Assembly: GCF_030651835.1 (NCBI RefSeq)
Contig: NZ_JAUSBX010000011.1
Coordinates: 62,001 to 126,000, forward strand
Origin: Methylicorpusculum sp.
Lineage (GTDB): Bacteria; Pseudomonadota; Gammaproteobacteria; Methylococcales; Methylomonadaceae
Reading direction: 5' to 3'
DNA length: 64,000 bases
This document shows positions 1 to 8,459 of this stretch, piece after piece; within the stretch, counting starts at the first letter, position 1; the number at the start of each line of letters is the position of its first letter. The position numbers were made by a program, and so were the translations under genes. The notes below the pieces were generated by a model. The model had not been told where the DNA came from. It saw nothing but the letters and a program-made list of their open reading frames with translations, and made no database searches.

Positions 1-392
1 AATTGATTCAACTCATTCATTACCTCAAAACAATCATCGACGCCGGTAAAATCCAAAACGTCATCCGCCGGGTTTTCAGCACACAGTCCCGCTCCGGATG
101 TTGCCGATATGTCAGGCCTATCCCGGTAACGACCGCCGTCCAGGGTATGCAGCATTTCCAGCGTAAGGCCATCGTTTGAAATCCTGATACTGTTCGGTAA
201 GGCTCTGCGGATATCCCTTTGCATTCTTCGCAAGGCCAGTTCGGCATTGTCGGTCAGTGAAGCACGGTTTTCCATAGTCAAATAAGCTTTGACCGGTTTT
301 GTAATGACATCGCCGCTTACCGCCACCAGAATACCGATGATGACCATCACCAGGATCAGTTCAACCAAGGTAAAGCCTTGAGTTTTACGCAT
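1..392 (-). CDS. mshO: MSHA minor pilin MshO, 3' part outside the window
   Basis: This partial gene begins at an ATG at 392 and runs off the left edge after about 130 codons. It starts with MRKTQGFTLVEL, a class III/type IV prepilin signal: cleavage by the prepilin peptidase is expected between G6 and F7, leaving Glu5 of the mature protein, followed by a hydrophobic assembly helix. The stretch ALRRMQRDIRRALPNS is typical of MshO minor pilins. It lies 2 bp after mshD in an apparent mshA-C-D-O operon. The role (minor pilin of an MSHA-type surface pilus, inner membrane to periplasm) comes from the family. The remaining mshP/mshQ-type genes would lie beyond the edge. Confidence 0.85.
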   Translation of the reverse strand, partial: MRKTQGFTLVELILVMVIIGILVAVSGDVITKPVKAYLTMENRASLTDNAELALRRMQRDIRRALPNSIRISNDGLTLEMLHTLDGGRYRDRPDISATSGAGLCAENPADDVLDFTGVDDCFEVMNELNQ

Positions 393-394
393 CG

Positions 395-856
395 TCAAAA
401 AGCCATCCGATAGCCTATTAATTCAATCGAGTCGGCCCCGGTTGATGCCACGGTCACCTTGATTCTTTTTGCCGAGACACCATCGACCAGGGTTATTGGA
501 GCAGAAACGGAGACGGAAACGGTATAGCGAGACAAGTTGGCATCGTCCTGTCCCTGCCGATTTTGTACACCGTTATCGGTGAGTCCATTGTAGTCATCGA
601 CATCATCGAAGGTTGAGCGGGTTTCTCCAGCTTCATTGCCGTCAGGATCGGCATAAGCCTGCAAGATGATTTCTTCAAGATAGGCTTCAGCAACAGCAAT
701 TGCCTGATGCTGCACCATCGGATCGCTACTATGACGGATGGTAAAAGTCATGGCGCTGAACAAGCCTGTTATGGCAATGCTGATAATCACCATAGATAGA
801 ATCAATTCGATCAACGTGACACCGGTTTGGGCTTCAGGATGAACTGTCATAAACAA
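395..856 (-). CDS. mshD: MSHA minor pilin MshD
   Basis: A 153-residue prepilin. The leader MFMTVHPEAQTG is followed by VTLIELIL, so processing is expected after G12, and a hydrophobic N-terminal helix follows. The C-terminal half is a typical variable globular minor-pilin domain ending in SIELIGYRMAF. Its start overlaps the 3' end of mshC by 23 bp and its stop is 2 bp before mshO, so translation is probably coupled. Length and position between mshC and mshO fit MshD of the mannose-sensitive haemagglutinin pilus cluster. The family call is solid; the exact role of this minor pilin is inferred. Confidence 0.82.
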   Translation of the reverse strand: MFMTVHPEAQTGVTLIELILSMVIISIAITGLFSAMTFTIRHSSDPMVQHQAIAVAEAYLEEIILQAYADPDGNEAGETRSTFDDVDDYNGLTDNGVQNRQGQDDANLSRYTVSVSVSAPITLVDGVSAKRIKVTVASTGADSIELIGYRMAF

Positions 857-1397
857 AACCGGTATCGGAGACGATTGTCATTTTTTTCCGGCCTAATTTT
901 ATCTCGATACTGTTTGAGGCCTGACCCAACGCATTGAAATAAATAACGGCATCAGTGATAGTAATACCGGGTTGAATGCCGGTATAGCTTTGCCCACTAC
1001 TGCCCGGATGAAAAACAGTCTGCGTGAAATGGGATGAATCAGTCGAACGGCATTGACTTCTATCGCCTGCATCAGGCCTATGCAGTGCGTACTGATTGTT
1101 GGCGATACTGACTTGCACATTGCAAGCCGTGGCAATGGCCAATTTCTGTGCGTAACGAAATGCTCCAAGGGTATCGTCAAAAAAAGCCTTCTCCTGGTAT
1201 TCATTCAACTGAAAAAAACGAGGGATTACATTCAAAGACAGTATGCTCATAATAACCAGCGTCATTATGAGTTCAACCAGCGAGAAGCCTGCTTGAAAGG
1301 ATAATTTAGCCGATAATTCACAAGATCCGGATACCTTGAGCGAAACAGCCGCCGGCTTCCGGCTAATTGACTCTATGGCAGGCACTGTCAACGTCAA
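834..1397 (-). CDS. mshC: MSHA minor pilin MshC
   Basis: A 187-residue prepilin with an unusually long leader: the processing site AGFSLVEL puts the cleaved glycine at residue 37. I found no ATG, GTG or TTG closer to the cleavage site, so the ATG at 1397 is kept. After the hydrophobic helix (about 38-60) comes a globular domain with a Cys pair (ATACNVQ and RSQCRS) that could form the minor-pilin disulfide. It sits 25 bp downstream of the mshA stop and overlaps mshD. It probably helps initiate or cap MSHA pilus assembly, by analogy with GspH-like minor pilins. Confidence 0.82.
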   Translation of the reverse strand: MTLTVPAIESISRKPAAVSLKVSGSCELSAKLSFQAGFSLVELIMTLVIMSILSLNVIPRFFQLNEYQEKAFFDDTLGAFRYAQKLAIATACNVQVSIANNQYALHRPDAGDRSQCRSTDSSHFTQTVFHPGSSGQSYTGIQPGITITDAVIYFNALGQASNSIEIKLGRKKMTIVSDTGFVYDSSS

Positions 1398-1422
1398 CCA
1401 TACCTATGATTTACAGACAGAA

Positions 1423-1893
1423 TCAAGAACAATCCAAGCCGTCTGCTAATGATGCCGATGCGGGTGTAACTGCCGTCGTATCTTTCGCTATGCTCGCCGC
1501 GGTATAGATGACATTGCATTTGTCGTTTGATGCAGGACCTGAGGTAAAGCCAATAAGAACACCGTCTTTAATAAATGTTAAATCACCTGTTAAAGAGATA
1601 GCTGCTTGAATACCGTCTGCTGTCGCTGCCGGATAGCCATAAACCATGGCAATTGACTGACCTTCCAGTTCAATTTTACCTTCCTTAGCGGTTTGAGCTT
1701 TCAACAATGCCTGCGAATGCGCAATCGCAATGGCTGAATTGACTGCCCCCAATGCGGCTTTAAGCGCAGATTCTCTGGCATCACGCTGCATATCGGCAAA
1801 TTTGGGCAGTGCCGTTGCAGCCAAAATACCCAAAATAACGATAACCAGCACCAACTCTATTAGAGTGAACCCTTTTTGATGATTAATACTCAC
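1423..1893 (-). CDS. mshA: MSHA major pilin MshA
   Basis: A 156-residue type IV pilin. The short leader MSINHQKG is followed by FTLIELVLVIVILGILAA, so processing is expected after G8 with Glu5 conserved. ALPKFADMQRDARESALKAA is the typical MshA alpha1 continuation. A C-terminal Cys pair (NDKCNVI and GLDCS at the very end) should form the D-region disulfide loop. It is the first gene of the minus-strand mshACDO block and is divergent from the gene at 2033; the promoter must lie in 1894-2032. It is the structural subunit of an MSHA-type pilus used for attachment and surface sensing. Confidence 0.9.
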   Translation of the reverse strand: MSINHQKGFTLIELVLVIVILGILAATALPKFADMQRDARESALKAALGAVNSAIAIAHSQALLKAQTAKEGKIELEGQSIAMVYGYPAATADGIQAAISLTGDLTFIKDGVLIGFTSGPASNDKCNVIYTAASIAKDTTAVTPASASLADGLDCS

Positions 1894-2032
1894 ATTGACA
1901 CCTGTAAATTGAATTAAACCTCTAACGGCGATTAAATTGCCTATACTTCAGAACCAATAGTAGAACACTCTCAGCCTAATTCAACTGAGTTTAAATAATT
2001 CTTCCGTATCAATATCGACAACTGCGACTGAC

Positions 2033-2245
2033 ATGAGCATACGCAAATTTATTTTTTGTGACATCTGCAATCCTCAAGGCTTGCGATCAATCGAGTTTCG
2101 CCGGTCCACTCGCATAGACGAACGTAACGGACGCAGAATTTCCGATGGCCGCGCCTGGTTTGAAGGGGATGTTGGCAGCGCACTTAAAAACGGCTGGCAA
2201 GTCACGCCTGAAGGCACGCATATTTGTCCTGCCTGTCAAAAATAG
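2033..2245 (+). CDS. Small CxxC...CxxC zinc-ribbon-like protein
   Basis: A 70-residue ORF of unknown function. It has two Cys pairs, CDIC near residue 9 and CPAC near the C-terminus (CPACQK), spaced as in a treble-clef or zinc-ribbon fold. The middle is charged (RRSTRIDERNGRR). It lies 9 bp upstream of the DUF6701 gene on the same strand and diverges from mshA, so the two may be co-transcribed. No clear Shine-Dalgarno sequence precedes the ATG, which lowers confidence in the exact start. Metal binding is inferred from the Cys spacing only. Confidence 0.6.
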   Translation: MSIRKFIFCDICNPQGLRSIEFRRSTRIDERNGRRISDGRAWFEGDVGSALKNGWQVTPEGTHICPACQK

Positions 2246-2254
2246 CCGGCTTAC

Positions 2255-4762
2255 ATGAGCACAAAATTTACCTGGCTTATTGTTTTTGCGATTGGGCTGA
2301 TTTATCCCGGTTATCAATTATCAGCAGCAACATACAGCAACACTCCCACGCCAATCAGTTGGATAGACGAAACCAGACACATTAAGCTGGGGCCTACGAA
2401 AGGGGGCATTTATTCGCCATTGTATTCATTCATTAACAATGCCGGTTGCGGCACTGTTCCCCCGGTTATAGACGATTCCATTACCAGCGCTATTCCATTG
2501 GGTTTCACTTTTACGTATGGAGACAAGTCATTTACATCCGCGCGGATCATGAGCAACGGCCGTTTGCAATTTAACAATACCACCTGCGGCTTCGGCAGCC
2601 CTGTTACGCAGCTACCCTACCCCGATGTGGGTCTTAATTATACGATGCGGATTTACGGAAACGATCTTGATCCAACATCCTCTCAAGAAGTAAAAGGCTA
2701 CGACACCTCGTGCAATAGCCCAAATCGCAGTAGTTGCTTTATCAGCTATGCCTCCCTGGGTTCAGCGCCGAATCGCCGCTTTGTCGTTACCTGGAATAAA
2801 GTTCCGGAATGGACAGCCGCCTCCAAAGCTTCCGGAGAATATAATTTACAACTTATACTTCAAGAAAATGGTGATTTCATTTATCAATACGGCCTATCAA
2901 AACCAGCCGCCACATCAGAACCGGCACAAATCGGCTGGCAAATTAATTCGACCGATTACGATGTAATCAGCACCCAATTTCCAGTCAATAACTCGGCCAT
3001 CAAATTTTTTATTCCCAAGCCCGTTGTAATACCTACCCGGTTTAATGCAATTGAAGTCAGCGGCAACGCTTTTACCAGCCCCATCAAAACCAAAATTGCC
3101 GGTGATTCTTTTAGTTTGGATCTGGCTGCACTCGATGATGCCACTTCCAGCGTTTTGACCTCATTTACCGGCGACGTGTCTCTGGAACTGGTCAATTCCG
3201 AATCAGGAACCTGCGCTAACCACACAGTCATCGGCACACCGCAAGTCATTAACTTTACTGAACCCGACCAAGGTAAAAAACGGATCTCCATCACTGAACT
3301 TAATGCCTGGCGTCAGGTTAAATTGCGTATCAACTATCCGGCATCAAAGCCGACAACGACGGCGTGTTCAGCCGATGCATTTGCCATTCGTCCGGCAACT
3401 TTTTCGCTGTCCATAACCGATCAGGATTGGTTGACACCGGGCAATAGCCGAAAATTAAACTCAGGTACGGCATCGGCAGATCCAACTCATAAAGCCGGTC
3501 AACCCTTTTCAATCCAGGCGACGGCTAATAATTCTAAAGGATCAGTCACCACTGGTTATTCGGGCATGCCCCTATTGAAGATCTCGCGCTGCATCCTCCC
3601 TAACGTTGACTGCAAGCTAGGACAACTTTCAACCGGAATAATCTCAGCGAAGCAAGGAACCCTCAGTTCAAACACCGCTACCTACAGTGAAGCCGGTGTG
3701 ATTGAAGCCGTTCTTATCGATGACAGTTTTGCAGAAATTGATGCTTCAGACGGATCGTCAACTGACGAGCGCAGAATCAGCTCAGCCAAGATTACCGTAG
3801 GCCGCTTTGTGCCGGATCACTTTACCGTCAGCGCAAATACGCCGTCATTTAAACCCGCCTGCAACCGCTTTAGTTATATCGGCCAGCCTTTTGGCTTTGG
3901 CACTGCACCGGAACTGACCGTTACCGCCAAAAACAGCACCGGCGACATAACCCTAAACTATGACGGTGTTTTATGGCGCATGCCGGCAAATGGAGAAACC
4001 TTTGGCGAACAAATTTGGACAGCATCTCAGGGTGAAGTGAGCGTAGTCAGTACTTTACCGTTACCCGACATCACGCAAACCGCTCGCGGCACCGGACAAA
4101 TCAGCATTTCGGTGGGTGATCCAGAAAACAATCACGGTCTGAAATTCACTCGAAACACTCCGGTTGAGCCTTTTGACGGACAGCTGACTTTTTCAGTAGA
4201 CATCAAAGATAGCGACAATGTGGCCTATGCTGACAATCCCTTTGTCTTAAAAAACATCGGCTTTGATGATAGTGACATCACAACAGGTTATGACAACCAA
4301 TTTCGTTACGGAAGGCTGGCAATATCAAATGCGCATGGATCGGAACGGTTAACCTTGCCCGTTGGCATGACGGTTCAATTTTATAGCGACGCTAACTTTA
4401 GTGTTACCACCGATGATCAATGTTCAACCGCCGAGTTGACGATCACCGGCCAGAAAGATGGTTCGTTATCGCCACAAGATACCTGCATCTGGGATAGCAC
4501 TAAAACGAGCGGCAACTTTTATTGCTCGGTCAGTGGACAGGCAACAACTAACTTTGGTGAAGCAGATCAACTTGTAAATGGTTCATTTAATCTGCATTTA
4601 AAAGCCCCGAAAAAAACAGGCTCACTGGATTTAACCGCTGAGGTTGCAGACTGGCTCAAGTTTAGCTGGCAAGGAAAGGAAAACGAAAATCCAAAAGCGA
4701 GAGTCACTTTCGGCATTTTCAAAGGAGATTCCAAGCAAATTTATTTTCAGGAAATTTACTGA
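2255..4762 (+). CDS. Secreted MshQ-like protein with DUF6701 region
   Basis: An 835-residue exported protein. A signal peptide covers about residues 1-25 (cleavage near LSA-ATYS). Residues about 30-260 form a beta-rich region resembling a nidogen-like/lectin sandwich (IMSNGRLQF, RRFVVTWNKVPEW, LILQENGDFIYQY). From about residue 380 onward it resembles the DUF6701 region of MshQ (GRFVPDHFTVS, SFKPACNRFSYIGQPFGFG, NYDGVLWRMP). MshQ normally closes the msh operon; here the gene stands on the opposite strand, divergent from mshA. It is probably a pilus-associated or surface adhesin. The DUF6701 assignment is from recognition of these motifs, not from a search. Confidence 0.75.
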   Translation: MSTKFTWLIVFAIGLIYPGYQLSAATYSNTPTPISWIDETRHIKLGPTKGGIYSPLYSFINNAGCGTVPPVIDDSITSAIPLGFTFTYGDKSFTSARIMSNGRLQFNNTTCGFGSPVTQLPYPDVGLNYTMRIYGNDLDPTSSQEVKGYDTSCNSPNRSSCFISYASLGSAPNRRFVVTWNKVPEWTAASKASGEYNLQLILQENGDFIYQYGLSKPAATSEPAQIGWQINSTDYDVISTQFPVNNSAIKFFIPKPVVIPTRFNAIEVSGNAFTSPIKTKIAGDSFSLDLAALDDATSSVLTSFTGDVSLELVNSESGTCANHTVIGTPQVINFTEPDQGKKRISITELNAWRQVKLRINYPASKPTTTACSADAFAIRPATFSLSITDQDWLTPGNSRKLNSGTASADPTHKAGQPFSIQATANNSKGSVTTGYSGMPLLKISRCILPNVDCKLGQLSTGIISAKQGTLSSNTATYSEAGVIEAVLIDDSFAEIDASDGSSTDERRISSAKITVGRFVPDHFTVSANTPSFKPACNRFSYIGQPFGFGTAPELTVTAKNSTGDITLNYDGVLWRMPANGETFGEQIWTASQGEVSVVSTLPLPDITQTARGTGQISISVGDPENNHGLKFTRNTPVEPFDGQLTFSVDIKDSDNVAYADNPFVLKNIGFDDSDITTGYDNQFRYGRLAISNAHGSERLTLPVGMTVQFYSDANFSVTTDDQCSTAELTITGQKDGSLSPQDTCIWDSTKTSGNFYCSVSGQATTNFGEADQLVNGSFNLHLKAPKKTGSLDLTAEVADWLKFSWQGKENENPKARVTFGIFKGDSKQIYFQEIY

Positions 4763-4873
4763 ATTACGTTTCATTTTTTTCTCACTTTTCTCGGTATTTC
4801 AATTCAATCTGCCCCTATTGACTTGAAAATGCGAGGTTTATTCTTCCTTGAAAATGCTTTTTTTTAAAAGCAG

Positions 4874-4882
4874 TGTTAAAAT
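4874..4882 (+). promoter_or_regulatory. Possible extended -10 promoter of minCDE
   Basis: TGTTAAAAT matches an extended -10 (TGnTATAAT) with one mismatch. It lies about 31 bp before the minC ATG, just after the small inverted repeat TGCTTTT/AAAAGCA. A GAGAG ribosome-binding sequence follows at about 4905-4910. This is inference from sequence only. Confidence 0.35.
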
Positions 4883-4913
4883 TTGCCAAAATCCCTGATT
4901 TAACAGAGAGAAA

Positions 4914-5666
4914 ATGTCGAAAGAGTCTCAAATCCACCCTTATCATAGACCCGATCTTGAATTCAAAAGCAGTTCTCTCTCTGTGCCGGTGTTAGTGTTA
5001 GGCACAAACGATTTATCTGTCATCGAGCAACAATTGCTGTTAAAAATCAAGCAGGCTCCGGATTTTTTCCGCTATTCCCCATTAATTATTGACTTGCAGG
5101 AACTTAACAAACTTGACCTGAACTTGGATTTAACTGACGTTATAGCCCAATTAAGAAAACAGGATTTGTTACCCATCGGGATTCGCGGCGGCACGCAAGA
5201 GCAAAACCAAGCTGCTTTAAAATTAGGCATCCCTAAAATGTCGGCCCAGAGCGCCACGGCTTCGCCCCAAGCCAAGCCGGTTCAAAAATTGCCATTGGAA
5301 CCCGAGCCTGAACCGGAACCGGTCAAGAATGAAGCTGAGGCAACAGTAACCCGCGTGATAACACAACCTGTTCGCTCAGGACAGCGTATTTACTCACATG
5401 GAGATTTGATCGTGCTGGCACAGGTCAGTGCCGGTGCTGAAATCATGGCGGAGGGCAATATTCACGTTTACAACACGTTGCGAGGCAGAGCCTTGGCGGG
5501 CGTTCAAGGCGACACTGAAGCCCGGATTTTCTGCTCCGACTTACAAGCGGAGCTTATCTCGATTGCTGGAAACTATAAGATAAGCGAGGACCTTGATTCA
5601 TCGGTTCGAAACAAGCCCGTCCAAATCTATTTGAATGAACTCGCTTTAATCATTAAAGCTTTATAA
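4914..5666 (+). CDS. minC: Septum site-determining protein MinC
   Basis: A 250-residue inhibitor of FtsZ polymerisation. The N-terminal FtsZ-inhibitory domain covers about residues 1-105. A Pro/Glu-rich linker (PEPEPEP) follows at about 125-135. The C-terminal right-handed beta-helix domain (about 150-250) has RIYSHGDLIVLAQVSAGAEI and the RGRALAGVQGD stretch that contacts MinD and septal partners. It is the first gene of minCDE, 28 bp before the minD start. MinC with MinD blocks Z-ring assembly near the poles. Confidence 0.95.
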   Translation: MSKESQIHPYHRPDLEFKSSSLSVPVLVLGTNDLSVIEQQLLLKIKQAPDFFRYSPLIIDLQELNKLDLNLDLTDVIAQLRKQDLLPIGIRGGTQEQNQAALKLGIPKMSAQSATASPQAKPVQKLPLEPEPEPEPVKNEAEATVTRVITQPVRSGQRIYSHGDLIVLAQVSAGAEIMAEGNIHVYNTLRGRALAGVQGDTEARIFCSDLQAELISIAGNYKISEDLDSSVRNKPVQIYLNELALIIKAL

Positions 5667-5694
5667 TTTTACTGTCTCGTTGGAGGACAAACAG

Positions 5695-6507
5695 TTGGCT
5701 AGAATTATCGTCGTAACATCTGGTAAAGGCGGTGTGGGCAAAACCACAACCAGTGCCGCCATCGCTATGGGGCTTGCCAAAAAAGGGCATAAGACAGCCG
5801 TCATTGATTTTGATGTGGGCTTGCGGAACCTTGATTTAATCCTGGGTTGTGAACGTCGCGTCGTTTATGATTTCGTCAATGTCATCAATGGGGAAGCTTC
5901 GCTAAATCAGGCGCTCATCAAAGATAAACGCTGTAATCAGTTGTATATCCTCCCTGCCTCTCAAACCCGAGATAAAGACGCGCTGACTGTAGAAGGCGTT
6001 GGTCGGGTCCTGGAAGAACTCTCAAAAGATTTTAAATATATCGTCTGCGATTCGCCTGCAGGCATAGAAAAAGGCGCGCACCTGGCCATGTATTTTGCCG
6101 ATGATGCGTTTGTGGTTACCAATCCCGAAGTTTCGTCTGTGCGTGACTCTGACCGAATGTTAGGCATTATGGCCAGCAAGTCCAAAAGAGCCGAAAATAA
6201 TGAAGAACCCATCAAAGAATATCTGCTTTTAACCCGCTACTCACCTGAACGCGTTAAATTGGGTGAAATGCTGAGTGTGGAAGATGTGCAGGAAATTTTG
6301 TCATTACATTTATTAGGCGTCATACCCGAATCAAAATCAGTTCTTAATGCCTCAAACTCAGGCATTCCGGTGATTCTTGACGATAAAAGCGATGCAGGTC
6401 AAGCTTATGAAGACATTGTTGCCCGCTATTTAGGCGAGGACAGGCCGCACCGTTTTATCGACGAGGAAAAAAAGGGTATTTTTGGGAAGCTATTCAGGAG
6501 TAAATGA
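5695..6507 (+). CDS. minD: Septum site-determining ATPase MinD (TTG start)
   Basis: A 270-residue deviant Walker ATPase. The start chosen is the TTG at 5695, giving MARIIVVTSGKGGVGKTT as in other MinD proteins; GGAGG at 5682-5686 is 8 nt upstream. An in-frame TTG at 5680 is rejected because it would precede that ribosome-binding site. GKGGVGKT at residues 10-17 is the Walker A motif with the signature lysine. DFDVGLRNLDL and CDSPAGIE are conserved, and the C-terminus EEKKGIFGKLF is the membrane-targeting amphipathic helix. It binds membrane in the ATP state and recruits MinC and MinE. The stop overlaps minE. Confidence 0.96.
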   Translation: MARIIVVTSGKGGVGKTTTSAAIAMGLAKKGHKTAVIDFDVGLRNLDLILGCERRVVYDFVNVINGEASLNQALIKDKRCNQLYILPASQTRDKDALTVEGVGRVLEELSKDFKYIVCDSPAGIEKGAHLAMYFADDAFVVTNPEVSSVRDSDRMLGIMASKSKRAENNEEPIKEYLLLTRYSPERVKLGEMLSVEDVQEILSLHLLGVIPESKSVLNASNSGIPVILDDKSDAGQAYEDIVARYLGEDRPHRFIDEEKKGIFGKLFRSK

Positions 6508-6776
6508 TGAGCTTACTGGACTATTTTAGAACCACAAAAAGAGGCACTGCTTCCTTGGCCAAGGAAAGGTTGCAAATATTGGTTGCACATGAGCGTTCAT
6601 CAAGAACCCAGCCCTCCTATCTCCCTCAGTTACAAAAAGAGTTACTGGAAGTCGTGCGAAAATATATCAATGTAGAACAGGATGCTATTTCGATTAACTT
6701 TGAACAAGATGAAGACCAGGAAGTCTTGGAACTGAATATTGTCTTGCCTGACGAACACAACAAATCTTCTAAATAA
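6504..6776 (+). CDS. minE: Cell division topological specificity factor MinE
   Basis: A 90-residue protein, near the usual MinE size. The N-terminal part, MSLLDYFRTTKRGTASLAKE, is the anti-MinCD/membrane-binding segment, followed by RLQILVAHERS. The C-terminal half (about 35-90) is the topological-specificity dimerisation domain. The minD stop overlaps tandem start codons ATGATGA at 6504-6509, so translation is coupled; either ATG is possible and the second gives the family-like N-terminus. MinE stimulates MinD ATPase to drive pole-to-pole oscillation. Confidence 0.94.
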   Translation: MMSLLDYFRTTKRGTASLAKERLQILVAHERSSRTQPSYLPQLQKELLEVVRKYINVEQDAISINFEQDEDQEVLELNIVLPDEHNKSSK

Positions 6777-6792
6777 CTTAAAGGTGATAAAA

Positions 6793-6993
6793 ATGGTTGA
6801 AACAATTGGTCAAACTGCCGGGAAAGTGTGGAAATTCCTTGAGGATAACGGCACTGCAACTGTCAATAAAATTACTAACGAAACCGGATTGAGTAAAAAC
6901 GATATTCAACGCGCAATCGGCTGGTTAGCGAGAGAAGAAAAAATTATTATCGAAATGGTCAACGGCCGCATCGAAAATATTTCACTGGTTTAA
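6793..6993 (+). CDS. Small winged-helix protein (DUF2582-like)
   Basis: A 66-residue protein, MVETIGQTAGKVWKFLEDNG... The ATG at 6793 is preceded by AAGGTG at 6781-6786; a longer in-frame ORF from 6739 overlaps minE and is rejected. The sequence folds as a winged helix: helix 1 (GKVWKFLE), helix-turn-helix (TVNKITNETGLSKNDIQRAIGWLAREEKI) and a C-terminal wing (IIIEMVNGRIENISL). It resembles the small DUF2582 winged-helix family. It lies 16 bp after minE and may share its transcript. The function is not known. Confidence 0.75.
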   Translation: MVETIGQTAGKVWKFLEDNGTATVNKITNETGLSKNDIQRAIGWLAREEKIIIEMVNGRIENISLV

Positions 6994-7110
6994 ACCGGAT
7001 TGACTAACAGATGAGCGAAACGGATTTCGCCGTTTGTGGCTTAAAAAACACAAGTTGGCCTGCGTCAGTCAAGAGCATTCATGCTTTAAATCTAATGTGA
7101 TCAAAAGCTC

Positions 7111-7968
7111 TCAACGCAGTTCGCGATGACGGACAATCACTTTCAGCGATTGTTGTGAAAAATGCTGGGCTAACGCTTCTGCTAAATAAACTGAACGATG
7201 CTGCCCACCGGTACAACCTATCGCAACCGTTAAATAACTGCGGCCTTCGGCTTCGAAACGGGGCACCCAACGATCCAGGAAGTGGGTAATATCTTCAAAA
7301 AACTCACGAACCTGCGACTCTCTTTCAAGAAACTCAATTATCAGTTCATCTTTACCGGTAAACCCGCGCAATTCGGGCACCCAATACGGATTGGGAAGCG
7401 CTCTGGCATCAAACATAAAATCAGCATCCAAAGGCACGCCGTGTTTGAATCCGAACGATTGAAACTGGATAGAGATATGCCTGACATTTCTCTCGCCTAC
7501 CTGATCCCTGATCAGATCACGAAGCTGATGATAGTGCGTTCGACTGGTATCAATGACCAAATCGGCGATTCTGGCCAACGGCTTGAGAATTTCCTTTTCA
7601 ATACCCAGCGCTTCTCTTAACGGCACATTATTGTTGGTTAAAGGATGTCTGCGCCGGGTTTCACTGTAACGTTTTAATAACGTTGCTTCCTCGGCCTGCA
7701 TATACAGGACTTCGCAATCGATACCTTTTGCGCGAATCAGATTCAGGCTGTCCGCAAAATTGACTAAATTCTCGCTTTGATTTCTGGCGTCAATGCCTAT
7801 CGCTGTTTTGTTATACGTTTTTGGATCGGCGAGCATTACTTGATTAATAAAGCCCTCAAGTAAACTCATGGGTAAATTATCGATGCAATAATAGCCACAA
7901 TCTTCCAGAGTCGCTAAGGCGATACTTTTTCCTGATCCGGAGAGTCCGCTGACAATTAAAAGTCTCAT
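7111..7968 (-). CDS. rapZ: RNase adapter protein / nucleotide-binding RapZ
   Basis: A 285-residue P-loop protein of the RapZ/YvcJ family. The N-terminal kinase-like domain has Walker A GLSGSGKS (residues 8-15) and the conserved CGYYCIDNLP. The C-terminal RNA-binding domain has VAIGCTGGQHRSVYLAE near residues 245-265. In E. coli RapZ delivers sRNA GlmZ to RNase E and so controls glucosamine-6-phosphate synthase; that role is assumed, not shown. It is downstream of rpoN and hpf, but ptsN and npr, which usually accompany it in enterics, are absent here. A strong stem-loop lies in its leader (8052-8078). Confidence 0.94.
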   Translation of the reverse strand: MRLLIVSGLSGSGKSIALATLEDCGYYCIDNLPMSLLEGFINQVMLADPKTYNKTAIGIDARNQSENLVNFADSLNLIRAKGIDCEVLYMQAEEATLLKRYSETRRRHPLTNNNVPLREALGIEKEILKPLARIADLVIDTSRTHYHQLRDLIRDQVGERNVRHISIQFQSFGFKHGVPLDADFMFDARALPNPYWVPELRGFTGKDELIIEFLERESQVREFFEDITHFLDRWVPRFEAEGRSYLTVAIGCTGGQHRSVYLAEALAQHFSQQSLKVIVRHRELR

Positions 7969-8051
7969 AATGGAAAATATTCGATAACGGCTAGTCAGTT
8001 GGGAGGAATTTAAGCGTGTTGCTGAAATGTAAACGCTGTTCTTGCAACGTT

Positions 8052-8078
8052 AACCAACGGCAAAAGCTGCCGTTGGTT
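8052..8078 (-). other. Perfect 10-bp stem-loop between hpf and rapZ
   Basis: AACCAACGGC (8052-8061) and GCCGTTGGTT (8069-8078) form a perfect 10-bp stem with a 7-nt loop. No T-run follows on the minus strand, so it is not a standard terminator. It lies in the hpf-rapZ gap, about 85 bp upstream of the rapZ start. It could be an mRNA-processing or stability element; RapZ is itself an RNA-binding protein, but any link is speculation. Confidence 0.5.
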
Positions 8079-8137
8079 CTCAAAATCAATAAGTCAGTGC
8101 TTCATGATTTTGTCTGTGCCTAATTTTGAGGAACAAA

Positions 8138-8428
8138 TTAACGATGATTACTGATTTTTTCTTTGTGTTTCAAAATTTGTCGATCCAATTTGTCGACCAG
8201 ATTATCGATCGACGCATACATATCTTCTTGTGTATCTTCAGCAAAGATTTTGGCTCCGCTAATTTGTACAGTGGCTTCGGCTTTTTGATTCAGTTTTTCA
8301 ACGGTCAAAATAACGTGTACGTCGGTGACATTATCAAAATGCCTTTCTAATTTTTCAAATTTAGTTTCAACGTAATCTCTCATGGACTCAGTTACTTCGA
8401 TATGGTGGCCTGTTACACTGATTTGCAT
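8138..8428 (-). CDS. hpf: Ribosome hibernation-promoting factor, short form
   Basis: A 96-residue protein, MQISVTGHHIEVTESMRDYV..., of the HPF/YfiA family and the usual short-form length. The start is the ATG at 8428, preceded by AAAGGAGT; a longer frame back to 8497 would run into rpoN and has no family match. It binds the decoding region of 30S subunits in stationary phase to form inactive ribosome dimers. It sits 31 bp downstream of rpoN, the classical rpoN-hpf arrangement. Confidence 0.93.
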   Translation of the reverse strand: MQISVTGHHIEVTESMRDYVETKFEKLERHFDNVTDVHVILTVEKLNQKAEATVQISGAKIFAEDTQEDMYASIDNLVDKLDRQILKHKEKISNHR

Positions 8429-8459
8429 GGAATAAACTCCTTTAGTTGTAATTGTTGCG

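Noticed and set aside
5680-5694. Longer MinD start at the TTG at 5680
   Set aside because: It overlaps and precedes the GGAGG ribosome-binding site at 5682-5686; the TTG at 5695 gives the conserved MARIIVVTSGKGG start.
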